The notes under the pieces: generated by a model | The model's input: only the letters and a program-made list of their open reading frames with translations | The model's database searches: none | Told to the model about the DNA's origin: nothing | Made by a program: the position numbers and the translations under genes | Shown: positions 24,958 to 37,198 of the stretch, piece after piece | Position numbering within the stretch: position 1 is the stretch's first letter | How the letters are laid out: each line of letters opens with the position of its first letter | DNA from: Strongylocentrotus purpuratus | Lineage: Eukaryota > Echinodermata > Echinoidea > Camarodonta > Strongylocentrotidae | Length of the DNA: 64,000 bases | Assembly (NCBI RefSeq): GCF_000002235.5 | Contig: NW_022145603.1 | Coordinates: forward strand, 32,666,445-32,730,444 | Reading direction: 5' to 3'

Positions 24958-25221
24958 ACAAATTATCATCATAATAATTATTAATGTTTTGTCATTATCT
25001 TTATCATTATCATTATTTAAATAATGGAGGCTAAATATAATTTTGTTTACATGTTTTCAAGTTAATGAGTCAACAGGATAAAATCTTTAATATTGTCAAG
25101 TATTTGTTCAGACTTAAAAATGAAGCATCAATGTGTTTTAAAACATGTACAGAAAATGTAGGATTTGTAAAAGGATATGTTAAACTGAGTGTCAGAGTGC
25201 GTGTAAATATATATGTATGCA
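24958..25221. repeat. Duplicated block, copy 1, right part
   Basis: Aligns loosely with 45885-46065: runs of atcatcat-ataat, then ataatggag, then agtgtcag and a tatatgtatgcaaac/tatatgcatggaaac landmark. It ends where the LINE begins. Similarity resumes beyond the LINE at about 29454 (tgtgcttg-gttcgagcga against tgtgcttgggtaggtgttcg). Confidence 0.6.
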
Positions 25222-25527
25222 AACTAGTGTGTTCAAGTTCAAGTTCAAGTTTTATTTATCTTTCTTTCATAACACACTTTACAAATATGACATGAATATA
25301 ACAAGCTAACAGAATATGGCGTTACAATAGAAAGATGAGGTGACCTTGGTTGAAAGCAAGGCTTGTGGATTTAAGGTCCCTCATGAGTAGCTAATGAGTA
25401 TATCCTAATAGAACAAACTTGTCAGATAAGAATAATACATACATTTAAATGCTGACAAACTAAACTAACTAAACAACTGAGAAAATATAAACATAAATAA
25501 GTATAATAAAATCTACTGACTACTTAA

Positions 25528-26068
25528 AGGGGAAGTCCACCCTGAAATTAAGTTAGTTTTAATAGGAGTAGAAAAATGAGAGAAACAAGTCAGTGAAAGT
25601 TTGAGCAAATTCCGATTAAAAATAAGGAAGTTAGGATTTTTGAAGTTGTGATCAATCAAACACAAATTGGCAACTCTATGACGTATCATGCAAGCTCAAC
25701 TTCCATTTGCTCAGTACTAAAAAAATCTAAAATTTTCATTTTCCCTCAAGAAAAATTTCAACCATACATGCACCCTAAATATAATAATTGCAAATATGTT
25801 TTTTATACTCCCCCTGCAAGGAACAAATATATATTCCGTCATCAATAACGAAGAAAACATGATTTTATGGAATATTATGCGCAAAGCAAATGAAGGAGAG
25901 CTCGTATGATAAGTCACAGAGTTGCCAATTTGTATTTGATTGATCACAACTTCAATAATTCATAACTTTCTTATTTTCATTCAGAATTTGCTCAAACTTT
26001 CACTCACCTGATTTTCTTATTATTCTGCCTCTATCGAAACAAACTTATTTTGGGGGTGGACTTTCCCT
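25528..26068. mobile_element. TTAA-flanked MITE (Kolobok-like ends), copy a
   Basis: Bounded by TTAA (25524-25527 and 26069-26072). Termini are aggggaagtccaccctg and gggtggactttccct. The two halves are extended imperfect inverted repeats, about 170 bp each, with matching landmarks atcaatcaaac-caaattggcaact and agttgccaatttgtatttgattgat. AGGG-type ends with TTAA fit Kolobok-derived MITEs. It sits inside the LINE 3' region and is therefore younger than it. A further copy lies at 62120-62640 and a fragment at 50413-50463. Confidence 0.8.
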
Positions 26069-26298
26069 TTAATAATGGCTTTAAACAAGAGAAATAATAA
26101 AAAATAAATAAAAAAAAACTACGAGCAACTGGACTGAAACACAGACAAAACGGACAGATGAAAAGATGTGAGAAACGGGAGTAGAATTATGCTGACCTAT
26201 TTTCTTAAATATTGATCACAGCTATAAATCTAGACGATATCGACTCAAATAAAGTAACTTCAGTTTGCGCTTAAATACATAAATACTGACCGATCGCG

Positions 26299-29200
26299 CT
26301 ATTTTTGGTTCAAGGGAATTCCAAAACCTAGGTCCAGTGGACCCCAAAGTAGTAAGGGCAAATTGCGTTCTAACAAGAGGCAAGTGATAGCTTGCGCCTG
26401 ACGTGTGGAATAACTATGAACTTGGTTATTTTTCTTAAATATTCTAGCCAAGGCCGCTGGCAGTAGACCTGCATTCAATTCATACATTAGAGCTCCTAGT
26501 TGTAAATGATAAATATCTTCAACTTTCAAAACACTACTATTACAAAAAAAAAAAAAAAAAAAAAAACATCTGTATGCGCAAGATAGTGAGTATTACAAAC
26601 AGTTCGTATTACTCTTTTCTGTACCAGTAGTAATTTATCCATTTGAGATTTGAACGAGTGAGTTGCCCCAAGCTAGCACACCATAGTGCAAATATGGCAA
26701 AATTAAAGTTGCGTACAGCATACGTAAAATATTCAGTGGGAACACAGATTTCAATTTATATATTACACCAGTATTTCTTGACAATAATTTAAATGTTCAT
26801 CAATATGCAAGCCAAGAAATTTAAATGTAGATACTCTTTCAATCTCAACACCATTGAACATTGCATTTCAAGGCAATATACTCTACTAAATAATATATAA
26901 TTTATTTACTATATAAATTACTAAAGAGCATATAATTCGTTTTTTTTAAGATTTAAAGACAACTTGTTTGCATGAATCCACAAAGTCGCATTGGTCAACT
27001 CTGAGTTTACAGTCTGCAAAAGAGTTTGTGGATTTCTGTGAGAGAAAAATACACTCGAGTCATCTGCAAATTAAATGAATGATAACATTTTTGCGGAAAG
27101 TTGAAAATCGTTAATATACACAATAAACAAAAGCGGGCCTAGAAGGGATCCCTGTGGGACATACAAGTGACGTCCCGCAAATCTGAATCAATTCCATTTA
27201 AAGTAACAAACAGTTTCCTATTTGTTAAGTAACTTCTAAACCAATCTAATGCTATTCCCCTTACACCATAATGGCACACTTTATCTATTAAAATATAATG
27301 ATTTACAGTATCAAACGCTTTAGAGTAGTCTAAGAAGACACCAACTGTATGCATGCGTGCATCTAAGGCACTGGATATTTTATCCACCAAATGTAGAATA
27401 GCATGAGTGGTGGTGTGTTTTTCACGGAAACCAAACTGAAAATTAGAAAAAAAAATAGCATTCATCATGAATTTTATCGTCCGAGTATACATTAGCTTCT
27501 CAAGAATTTTAGAAAAGGAATTCAACAAAGAAATAGGACGATAATTATTCAAGATAAGGGCATCCCCCTTTTAAAAATGGGCACAACCTTTGCAATTTTC
27601 ATTTCCATTGGTACAACACCAGTGGTCATTGAAAGATTAAATATATGTACGAGGGGTTGTACAATACCAACAATTACATTTTTTATCAACTCATTTGTTA
27701 TTAAGTCACAACCCGGACTTTTCTTATTCTTTAAAGAATGTACAATATCAAATAATTCTTCTACAGTCGTTGGCAATAAAAATAAACTATTATGATTAGG
27801 GTTTTCTAAAAAAGATTGAAATGTTTTTTGAGACTCTGGGATGACACGAGACAAATTCTGGCCGATATTACAAAATTTTTCATTGAATTTATCTATAATA
27901 ACTTCTGGATCATCAACTACATTCCCATCAATGTTTAATTTACTTACATCAGACGCTTTCTGCTTTGGCTTAAAGACATTCCTAATCACTTTCCATGTCC
28001 ATTTTATATCATTATGTGTCGCCTGAAATTGAGCAAAGTAATACTGCTTCTTAGCAGCAAGTAAGAGTATTCCGATAAATAGTATATTTCCTATGAGAAG
28101 ACTGAGATTTACTAATCTTATACTTACAGTACAACTTATTTTTCCTATTTATTGACCTCAAAATAGAATTAGTAATCCATGGCAATCGAGGGGTTGTTCT
28201 ACGATTTCTACTATTACATTTACATAAAGGTAAATTTTTATCATACAGCAAAAAGAATGTATTTAAGAATTTATCATGTGAGCTATCAACATCATAATCA
28301 CGTAATACTTCTCTCCAATCAGTTGCCAACAACTCATCTCTAAATTAAGCAATACTGGCAGGATTACTTTTTCGAACATATCTATTACTAGAAATATTAC
28401 GGATATTCCTACCAAAAGACATCCTCGCATATACTGGAAAGTGGTCAGACAAATCTGAAATTATAATACCCGCATCTGGTAGAGGTCGTACATTACTAAA
28501 AATGTTATCAATGAGAGTAGAAGAAGTGTCTGTAACTCTGGTAGGTTTAGTTATTAAGGGCAATAAAGAGAAAGATATAAACATGTTCAAAAAGTCACAA
28601 ACGTATGCATTCTCATCTTGCTGAAGAAGATTAACATTGTAATCACCCATGACAAAGACTGTTTTTTGCAAACATATTGAATTTGACAACACAGTTTGCA
28701 TTTCATTTATAAACAAATTCACATTACTTTGTGGCGGCCTATAAACGACCCCAACTATAACATTCCGTCTGCCAGGAAAAAACAATTCTACAAAAACACT
28801 TTCCATTAAATCATTCATCACAATAACTTCATTTAAAACTAGGTAATTCAACTCGGACATACAACGCGACACCTCCTCCCCTCCTATCTTGTCGATTATT
28901 CATAATTAAATTACTTCCTGGAAGAGAAAATACATTTCCTTCAGTTTCACTCGATAACCAAGTTTCAGAGATTCCTATAATCGTAGAACTGTAGCACATG
29001 TTCTGCAAAGATACATTTAATTTATCAAAGTTTGCTTGCATACTACGAACATTAAAATGCAGAAAAGAAAGCTCGTTATCTCCAGAATTACTCATTTTTT
29101 GAGAGAATTGGCTTTCTGTACAATAATTACAGTGACTCGTGACAGCGTCATTGCCTTCACCAAGATCATACTCTAACGAGCCTGCGCTAGATTCAAGATA

Positions 29201-29329
29201 GTTACGTATATCATCATCAATTGTATTCATAATGTATGTGTGCGCCCCAGTTTGTGGTGTTTTGTGTGAATGTGCGCGTGCCTGCACGAAGTAGTCTGCT
29301 GGCAAAGGCTTCAATTTGAGACAGTGCAA
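26299..29329 (-). pseudogene. LINE endonuclease/reverse transcriptase remnant
   Basis: Read on the minus strand, 28345-29329 gives the endonuclease: LHFNVRSM, GISETWLSS, RRGGGVALYVR, VVYRPPQSN, VMGDYNVNLL and SDHFPVYARM. Reverse transcriptase follows from about 27990 down. Its landmarks are [20 protein letters not shown] and [13 protein letters not shown] at 27139-27552, [14 protein letters not shown] near 27120-27160, FADDSSVF at about 27048-27071 and a C-terminal piece at 26299-26529. The frame changes near 28850, again between 28051 and 27989, and again near 27550. There are in-frame stops near 28345 and just before FADD. At least five lesions make this copy dead, although the catalytic motifs remain legible. 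Confidence 0.85.
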
Positions 29330-29453
29330 CCATTCGTAAGGCCTTGAGCGGAGGCACGTTCTGTCAGTCTCTGGTAACCAGTTAGAGTACAGAGTCTCCA
29401 GGCAGTACCTGTCAGTCTAGTCTCATAGTGCAAACACCGTTCCGCAAAACAAC

Positions 29454-30804
29454 AATGGCTGTGTGTGTGTGCTTGTGTTCGAGCGAGACATCTAGGCATC
29501 CCCAACAAATGGACAAATAAATCACTACAGAGACAGCCAAACCTATACTACAGGTTGAAGAGCTACCACTATAGGTCATGAACATGCAAGTTACAAAAAT
29601 CCAGAGTACAGCATGTATTTTATATAATTGTTTATACCGCGATTTGTTTTCGGATTTAGCGCCTTTTGGCAGAACCCTTTTTACAGTCGATATTGAGTTG
29701 TTCACTGACATAAATATAGAGGGATGTCATGTGTGTAAATGCTACGGAATTATATACTAACTATGCTTAACTATACTTGAATCAAAGTAGCCCCGCCCCC
29801 CCCCCCGACCACACACACCCGCGCACCCAAACACACACACACGCACACACACACACGCATCCATACACCACACACACATCCATACACCACACATCATCAT
29901 CAATGTGCAAAAACTGTTATCACATAATCACTTGTACAATAATTTATCCGATCCAATGTTCTGCTTCTTTTTGCTGTCTTTTCCTGGGGATATTTGATAT
30001 ATCAGCAAGCTCGAGTCTTTCATCCATGATGAATTTGCCAGAAAATGAGGTATTTCGAAACTAATCTAGGCAGTTTGCCTGTGCTATGTGTTTTGTGTAC
30101 TACTTTTTGATTGGTCAAATTTCTACAAGCTGGCAGGATTTGGCCAATCAGAGTAACGAATAGATAATAAAGGAGATACACAGCAGATTACGATGCAACT
30201 GTCAGGCAGGATCATGCATTTAGGCAGGCCAGGCGGCCACTGCATAATACCTGTACGCGATATGCGTTAGAATAAAAAGAAGAAGTAAAATAATAAAAGT
30301 ACACAAACAAGAGAAATAAAATTTGAGAAATAGAAGGAAAAAAAATAATCTCAAAATAGAAAAAAAGACAATAGGCCTATATTATAAATATATCATCTAA
30401 AATATAAATTTTTAAAAAAATCAAAGTTTCTTTATTTATTTATTTATTTATTATTTATTCGGCAATTCAGAAAAAATATAACAGTGTAAATATAAGTAAA
30501 CGAACATTAAGAGAATGTCAATTATAAATGCACACTCTTCCTGGAGGTTCTCTGAGCACATTATATCTATTAACAACCACCCAACCCCCCCCCCCCCGTC
30601 CCGCCGATTTTACACGGGTCTTGCTACATTTTCACGTGAACCGGAAACACGTTTATGATGACGTCATTTAAACGCGTTTACAAATGATTGTGCGTTTTTA
30701 AAACGTGCAATTTGGTGAAAAAGTAAATTTAGCGCCTTTTGGTTGCAAGCTCTTCATTTACGTTGACGTACTCTGGGGAAATGCAAGAAAGTAGAGCGAT
30801 CAAG
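29454..30804. other. Spacer upstream of ankyrin gene 1
   Basis: No gene is supported. Contents are a GT-rich stretch at 29460-29475, a CA microsatellite at about 29816-29895, C-runs at 29795-29806 and 30586-30598, and a TTTA repeat at 30430-30460. At 30108-30151 an imperfect inverted repeat, tgattggtcaaat/atttggccaatca, places two CCAAT boxes face to face. A palindromic CRE-type tgacgtca lies near 30659-30666. Either could belong to the gene 1 promoter, but neither is tested. Confidence 0.45.
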
Positions 30805-31410
30805 TGGGTAAGCTGGTTTCGGCTCACTGTAAATAGTCATCCATGCATGTATTTGTTTACATTCCATCGAAGCCTAGATCAGATCACGACGACGTACTAT
30901 CATGATGATTTTCTACAAAACAGCTCCCGTTTTCACAAAAGGATCCACCATTTTCTCAACGTCTGTTCCATCGGGTAGTTTGATCGGCAAACTGTAAGCA
31001 AAAATGCATTATTTAGTTTTTACCTTTGTGTAATATACAATCAAACACAAGGTAAATTGTTCGGATAAAAAGCAGTTCGAGAGCTATATTTTAAGAAAAA
31101 CTATTAGCGTTTTTTTGAGAAACAAATTTGTGCACTGTTTTTTTTATCTGCTTGAACAATCTACAATTCATTTTGAAGCAACATATCGTTGGTGTTACAT
31201 TTGGACTGCCCGGAGTACGTTAGTTTATGTACAGGAAATCAGACGTATTGTTAGGCTTCGAATAATTTAAACCTTCGGGGAAACAGAGAAACATATACAC
31301 TACCAGGCTGTAGAGCGGATAACTTCATTGACGTATTTAGTCTCTTTCAAGCAACGATTTACAGAAGATGAGATTTGCTTCATAGTTAGGTCCAAAGACA
31401 TATTCAAAAC
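30805..31410 (+). promoter_or_regulatory. Duplicated 5' flank and leader of ankyrin gene 1
   Basis: Aligns with 47005-47761 upstream of gene 2. Landmarks are agctggtttcggct, ccatgcat, aagcctagat, gacgtacta, tcacaaaaggatcc-ccattttctc, ggaaatcagac and caacgatt-acagaa, ending with ttcaaaacATGGCTGA in both. Non-coding conservation up to the same start codon argues that the leader and promoter were duplicated along with the ankyrin exon. The shared ccattttctc resembles a YY1-type core. No clear TATA box is seen. Confidence 0.6.
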
Positions 31411-32638
31411 ATGGCTGAAAAAGCAGCAAATAAGCCTGCTGGTGTAGATAAAGCCCTTTTCGAGGCAGCTTCAAATGGCCATCTTGTTGTAGTTAAACAT
31501 CTCGTTGGTCAAGGAGCACGGGTTACGAGGGGCAATAATGAATGTAAAAAATGTACACCACTCCATATGGCATCACACAATGGTCATCTTGAGGTAGTTA
31601 AATATCTCGTTGGTCAACTTGCAGAGATTGATAGGTGTAGTGATGATGTTATGAGAGCTTTTTCCTCTGCATCATCCACAGGTCGGCTTCAAATAATTCA
31701 GTTCTTCGTTGGTCAAGGAGTTCAGGTTATGAGGGGCGATGAGATTGGTAATACACCACTTCATCTCGCATCATACTATGGTCATCTTGAGGTAGTAAAA
31801 TACCTCGTTGGTCAAAAAGCACATATTGAAAAGCTTAATGATGAGGTTTGGACACCCCTTTACCATGCATCACGTCAAGGTAATCTTGATATAGTTCAGT
31901 ATCTCGTTGGTCAAGGAGCCCAGTTTGAGAGGTGCGATTGTGGAGGTGATACACCACTTACTATTGCATCACTTCATGGTCAGCTGGATGTAGTTCAGTA
32001 TCTCATTGGTAAAGGAGCCCAGTTTGAGAAGGGTAATAATAATGGTACCACGCCACTTCATTTCGCTTCATGCAATGGTCATCTTGATGTAGTTCAGTAT
32101 CTTTTTGGTCAAGGAGCACAGGTTGAGAGGGGTAGTAATAATGGTGTGACACCACTACATGAAGCATCGCAAAATGGTCATCTTGATGTAGTTAAGTTTC
32201 TCATTAGTAAAGGAGCACAGATCGATAAGTCTAGTAAAGCTGGTGCGACGCCATTTCACATGGCATCACGCAATGGTCATATTGATGTAGTTCAGTACCT
32301 CGTTGGTCACGGAATACAGGTTGACAGGGGCGATAGGGTTGGGTATACACCACTTCATGATGCGTCACGCAATTGCCATCTTGATGTAGTTCGGTTCCTC
32401 GTTAATCATGGAGCACAGGTTGAGAGGGGTAGTAATGATGGTGCGACACCACTACATGTCGCCTCGCATAATGGTCATCTTGATGTAGTTACGTACCTCG
32501 TTGGTCAAGGAGCACGGATTGATAACCAGGATAATCAAGGTGTTACACCAATTCGCCGGGCATCACTGATGGGTCATCTTAACGTAGTTCAGTATCTCAA
32601 GAGTGAACAAGCACAGAGGAAAGAAGCAACCCCTAAAG
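31411..32638 (+). CDS. Gene 1 exon 1: ankyrin repeats
   Basis: 409 codons plus one base. All 12 repeats lie in this single exon, uninterrupted. The donor is aaag|gtatgattt at 32638/32639, the same site as in gene 2. Repeat 3 (AFSSASSTGRLQIIQFF) is the most diverged, apart from the capping ends. Confidence 0.92.
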
Positions 32639-35024
32639 GTATGATTTCCATTTTAACAGTTATCAAGGGCGGCTATATCATGTAAAAAAAAAAATCTATT
32701 CATTTATAGGGACAGGGCTTGTTAGTTTTTTTTTAAACCTTTACCTAAATCATCGAATGTATTTATTAAAATATCCTTTCATAAATAAATACGATTCGAT
32801 TTTTTTTCCTTAATCTTTTGAAGGATGAACTTTTTACCCCGTCTTTATTATACCCACATTGTAGAACCATATTTAGGAAATTTTCCTGATCCTATAACTT
32901 AACAAATTTTAATTAAAATAGATTATGTATTGCCGATCGGTCCAATGCCATTTTGTCCCAAACCAGTTCGTCCAAATTGAATTAGTCTACACCCAGTTTA
33001 CATGGGTTAACCAATATACCCGCTTTACATGGTCCAGTCAATATTTCGTCTAATCGTCATGCTGATCAATATACCAGCAAAATTACTTTGTTTTATTTAT
33101 ATGTTTTACCTTTTGCTCCAATAAACATTTGATCCATCATCAGTTGGTGCAATTGCCTTTTTATCTAATATCAAGTGTTCTTAACCCAGTCCAGTTTCCA
33201 TTCGGTCCCAGAGTCATATTCCGATTTGTCTTTCGATCATTTGGTTTATTGTAATGTCGTTTAATCCTAATTCGTTTAATAACCATATGTTCTGATCATC
33301 ATTTGGTCTAATCATCATACGGCCTAGATTCCATTTTGTATAATTGCCGATTTATCTTTTTACCAATTTAAATGACCGATTCGTGTTGGTTCTTGTTTTT
33401 TTTTCAAGAAGGATCTATAGGTTTCTATATAGTTCCACTGTATTTTCTAGTTATATTCTGAACAACTTTCTTTGTTCTTTCTGATGCTGACAGTGTATCC
33501 GGGGATAAGGAAGGGGTGGAGCATGCTTAGTACTAGCATGTCCGAACAATAAATTCATGAAACCTGTTATCAAGAGCAAATATAAAATTATATGATAATT
33601 TTGCTCTCAGTCAATCAAATTCCATAATTTTAAGAGCTTATGACAGTTATTGTTAGTTGTTAATGATAAAAAAAAGGTTTTTTGAAACGCAGCCCTGATC
33701 CGTGTGCTATTGTAAACCCTCCCCCGCTCCTTTCCTCCTCGCAAACTGGTCACCGAATTTGGATTTAAATACAAACTTTGCTGAATTTGAAAGTATTAGA
33801 CAAAAATTGATATTAGGGAATAAGAATACTGGCGTAGGGGAGGCGGTGTGCAGTAAAAAAAAAAAAAACGGCTCAAACGGGCACACGAGCCAACCCCCCC
33901 CCAAAAAAAAAAAAAAACAGAGATGGGAAGAAGAAGAAAGATTATAGGACAAAATGGTTATTGGATGCAATGATGTTAGGCCAATCTTAATTGGACCACA
34001 TGGTAATTTACCTATATTATGTGTACATAGGGTCTGCAAGTGTTCCAGAGGCGTCAACCGCGATGGAATCAATGAGTTTGAACCTCGTTACTGGTGACAC
34101 TGCTTATCAGGAAGGTATACATTTTTTAAAACGCCAAAATAACAGACTTAAGACTAGTCTAAAGAACACGGTGTTATTAAAGCCCATCTGCACTACTTTT
34201 GCCAGGAGGGATTAGACCTCCCTGCATGGTCTCTGACAGGTGGTTATCTCATCAAATGAACATAAGGAAAAGGGGATCATGGGGGACTACCGGTCACCGA
34301 TTAGGCATTGTTTGCTATATAGAGGGCGCAAGTAGCTATAAGTAGTGCTGTAGGGATTAAATGACAAGATATCTGATGGAAGAAATGCAAATTTAATAAA
34401 ACTTTGAATGTAAATTTTGTCCACTGAAGTCTAGGTTTGGTATACATCTCGAGCTAAGTAAAACAAAAATAGGGCACAATAATAATCGCCATAGCATATT
34501 AAGAGAGATAGTTGTGACACGCGTACACGTGTTCGCTCACAGCTCAATTCACTAAGCTCCAAATAGTTCCCTTCCACATACAATAATATGGAAGGGAACT
34601 ACTTCAGTGTTCCATGACTTGAACCTCGAGTGCGTATGCATGCGCGTGTCACAACTATCTCTCTAAATACGCTGTATTAAATGATTCTTCGTTCCATGAT
34701 AAACATTTCCACTAAAGCCTTTATTGGAGAAATCACTACTTACAAAGTGATCAACTCATTCAACTCGTGATATTGTAATCAGTGTGTAAGATGTCTACTA
34801 TACAAAACAACTTAGTATTTTCCCTATTATTAATTTCTAAATTATTCAACTCTTCAAAATATCACTGATTTCAAATTGGGAAGCAAGCATGTACTATAAC
34901 CCTTGCAATTTTTGTTTTGGGGGATTTCAATGCATTTATATTTATTTGATCACTATGGCCTCTGATATGTGGTTTAGTAAGTAAACTTTGTTTCATTGTA
35001 GATGCAGAGAGGGTGACGAACTAA
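31411..35024 (+). CDS. Ankyrin-repeat gene 1 (three exons, premature stop)
   Basis: Predicted exons are 31411-32638, 34031-34114 and 35002-35024. All junctions are GT-AG and all phases agree (phase 1 at both introns), giving 444 residues. Exon 1 encodes 12 ankyrin repeats of 33 residues (residues about 13-405; consensus TPLHxASxNGHLDVVQYLVGQGA). Such repeats form a protein-binding solenoid in the cytoplasm. Exon 2 adds a 28-residue Ser/Thr-rich linker. Exon 3 reaches TAA after seven codons. Beyond it the same frame continues as a Death-like domain (see 35002-35279). The start codon is chosen because the same ATG context occurs in gene 2. No ZU5 exon was found. It may be a pseudogene, or an ankyrin-only product that lost its signalling domain. 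Confidence 0.75.
32639..34030 (+). other. Gene 1 intron 1
   Basis: The first 90 bp or so resemble intron 1 of gene 2 (gtatgatt-cattttaa-agt-atca-gggc). Similarity then stops. About 32935-33370 contains many degenerate repeats of the type ttggtccaat / tttggtctaatcatcat. C- and A-runs lie at 33855-33917. No exon was found inside. Confidence 0.5.
34031..34114 (+). CDS. Gene 1 exon 2: short linker
   Basis: 84 bp between acceptor tacatag| and donor gaag|gtatac. It joins exon 1 (phase 1) and exon 3 (phase 1) without a stop, reading SASVPEASTAMESMSLN and onward to AYQE. It looks like a flexible linker with no recognised domain. The call rests on phase agreement and splice sites only. Confidence 0.55.
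34493..34673. mobile_element. Foldback MITE, family 2 copy a
   Basis: The left end, agcatattaagagagatagt (34493 on), is the inverse of the right end, actatctctctaaatacgct (to 34673). A nested palindrome, ttcccttcc...ggaagggaa, lies at about 34567-34598. It sits in intron 2 of gene 1. A second, one-ended copy is at 50246-50378 on the opposite strand, in intron 1 of gene 2. Confidence 0.75.
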
Positions 35025-35279
35025 CATATCAAGAACTTGTCAAAACTACTCGGTATAAATCATTTCGACCCGATTTGCGAAGCCTTTAGCTTAGATCGCA
35101 AAAGTGTTTAGAACCTCTTAGACTCGAACGATTCCAATTACAATACAACCTACGAGCACCTACAGAGCGGATGGAAATCGGGAAAGTACCTGAACGGCCT
35201 GGACAAGTTACTGGATAAATCAGGAATGAGATTAAAATCAAATTACAAAAAAACGCTCAAAAGTAAAATCACTAATTGA
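35002..35279 (+). pseudogene. Degenerate Death-like domain, gene 1 exon 3
   Basis: The acceptor attgtag|atgcag joins exon 2 in phase. That frame reads ERVTN, TAA (35022-35024), HIKNLSKLLGINHFDPICEA, TAG (35109-35111), NLLDSNDSNYNTTYEHLQSG, then a KYLNGLDKLLDKSGM helix, and ends at TGA 35277-35279. Spacing of hydrophobic residues and the W before the last helix fit a Death-fold domain and resemble gene 2 exon 7 (YEKATRECLSKW). Both stops can arise by one base change (CAA or CGA to TAA; CAG to TAG). Apart from them the frame is preserved, so decay is recent, or this strain carries a null allele. Confidence 0.7.
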
Positions 35280-35927
35280 CTTCTTTATTTCATTTCTTTA
35301 TGATTTTATTTATGATACAATTTCATTAGCCTAATGCATATCCTGCATTAGTCTAGCCTTTAGACAAGGCTGCATGTCTGATAGACGACGAGCGACTAAA
35401 AAGAGAATAATCGCGAAAACCCGAGTAAACGGCAAAGCGAGGGGGCAGCCAAGTACCGCCACTCGGTCGCGCGTTCACTCTGTGTCTCTAGATTCACCTC
35501 AGCCTCTGATTTGGGTGAAAAATAGCCAGAGTCACGAGGCCCTCTCAAAAGGCTAACATAAATCATATTCGGACTGTGTAATACGTCATTTAATGTTCGT
35601 GTATTTCTAGAGGTGATGGACGAGGCTATTGAAATGGTCTGAAGTTGGCGTCTCCTGCGCCCAGAGATCACCTGATAGTTATTGAAAAATATAATTTCAC
35701 ATATGTGCGTTTTATTTTTGTGTTTAAAAGTAATTTGTTAATATATCCGGTAATATGTTTTGTAATATAACATTTAATTTTTCTGCATTACGTTATTGAA
35801 TGGGGATTTCCTTTTTTTAAACAAACAAACAAAGATTTTTTTTTTCAAAAGTAGTTCCGATCTTGTTTTATCTAGTATTCATACAGTATCTCATATTAAT
35901 TATTGATTGCCATTTTCATCACTGTAA
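35280..35927. other. Spacer with a GC-richer patch
   Basis: No gene is supported. At 35375-35560 base composition jumps (cgacgagcgac, gcgaaaacccgagtaaacgg, gtcgcgcgttcac) against AT-rich surroundings. It looks like an inserted short element, but I found no paired termini. Confidence 0.4.
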
Positions 35928-36181
35928 ACATGACGGACAAAGAAAAAGGACAACATATACAGTTCCTCATTCTACCCTCAACAATTGCTGTGGTAGATAA
36001 AGGTACATCCCTTCACTGCTATTATGTAAAAATGTGTAGAACAGGTGAATATGCATGTGACACCTGTTTTACACATTTGTAGATAATAGCAGTGAAGGGA
36101 TGTTCCTTTGTCTACCACAGCAACTTTTGAGGATAGAATCAGGAACTGTACATTTTGTCCTCTTTCTTTGTCCGTCATGTT
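35928..36181. mobile_element. Foldback MITE, nearly full palindrome
   Basis: Arms of about 118 bp (acatgacggacaaagaaa... and ...tttctttgtccgtcatgt) face each other around a loop of roughly 15 bp near gaatatgcatgtgacacc. Mismatches are few. It has no coding capacity. Confidence 0.85.
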
Positions 36182-36215
36182 CATAGTGTATATACATGTA
36201 TCTTAAAAATTCCCA

Positions 36216-36600
36216 GACCAAAATTCCAGTTGATACCAGTTGAAACCAGTAAGGATTTTTACCTGGTATCTACTGGTTTGAAGTGGTCTCAACTGGTACC
36301 AGTTGATACCAGTTGATACATTTTGGAAACCAGTAGAAATACCAGCTGACATCTGAGACCAGTTGATATTACCAGTTGATTTACCAATTGATTTACCAGT
36401 TGAAAACCAGTAGATGATTACCAGTTGATTTACCAGTTGAAAACCAGTAGATGATTACCAGTTGATTTCCCAGTTGAAAACCAGTAGATGATTAACAGTT
36501 GACTAACCAGTAGATGATTACCAGTCGATTTACCAGTTGAAAACCAGTAGATAATTACCAGTTGATTTACCAGTTGAAAATTCCAGTTGGAATTCCGATC
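36216..36600. repeat. Minisatellite built on accagttga
   Basis: The core is a 37-bp unit (accagttgatttaccagttg followed by aaaaccagtagatgatt), repeated about five times at 36377-36580. Looser accagttgataccagttga arrays lie to its left. The array starts and ends in the shared motif ccagttga. Confidence 0.9.
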
Positions 36601-36976
36601 TGGGAAGGTTAGGTGTATACGAATACTAGATATGAATTTGATTCATTGTTATACTTTCCTAACCTGTATTTACCATTCGTGTTAAGAGTACATATACATG
36701 TATGTATAAAAGTTAAAATGAAAGTATTATGGTGTGAAAACAAAGGATTATTTGTATACCTGTAGTGTCATTCAAAAAAATACTTTGAATGTGGATTTCT
36801 TGTGACTGAATTGTACATAGACTATTGATTCGAGAGAGGGTCGATATTATTTAATCAGAATTTACACTTACCTTTTAAAAGGAGTGTCCTAAGTTTTCCT
36901 GTACACGTATTTTGATTATCTACATTGTATAGACACGTCTAGCATTTCGGTGGATTTACTGTTAATAGAGGCCAAC

Positions 36977-37198
36977 CTAAAACTATGGTCACAACCCTAA
37001 AAATAGCCTGCTCGGCGACCGGGCGGCGAGTTTTTAGCGAATTTGGCCAGGGCCCTGCTTGCTTTTACAAGGCATCGCTGGGGTTCTACAGTCTGCTCGA
37101 CTTCTCCAATAATCCTCGGGCGATGCCTAAATTCAAGCGGCGACCGAGCAGGCTACAAATCGGTCGGACGCCGCTCTAAGTTGTGACCATAGCTTTAG
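36977..37198. mobile_element. GC-rich TIR MITE
   Basis: The left end ctaaaactatggtcacaac is the inverse of the right end gttgtgaccatagctttag. A second inner pair, agcctgctcgg/ccgagcaggct, extends the inverted structure. About 222 bp, clearly richer in GC than its surroundings. A GC-rich frame across it (36985-37179) is incidental. Confidence 0.75.

Larger units (their letters stand above)
25222..29453 (-). mobile_element. CR1/Jockey-group LINE, decayed, with nested MITE
   Basis: A non-LTR retrotransposon on the minus strand. Its 3' tail, a repeated TTGAAC hexamer, is at 25222-25242 and the 5' limit is near 29453. Both limits come from the uninterrupted related sequence around 46060-46110. 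It carries an apurinic-type endonuclease and a reverse transcriptase, and no separate ORF1 is visible. About 540 bp near the 3' end is a later MITE (25528-26068), and an A-run lies at 26539-26563. Clade assignment rests on the EN-RT layout and on motifs such as [15 protein letters not shown] and FADD, so it is tentative. Confidence 0.85.

Noticed and set aside
33702-34072. Overlapping frames with poly-Lys or poly-Phe
   Set aside because: Driven by A- and C-runs in intron 1 of gene 1; no domain and no splice support.
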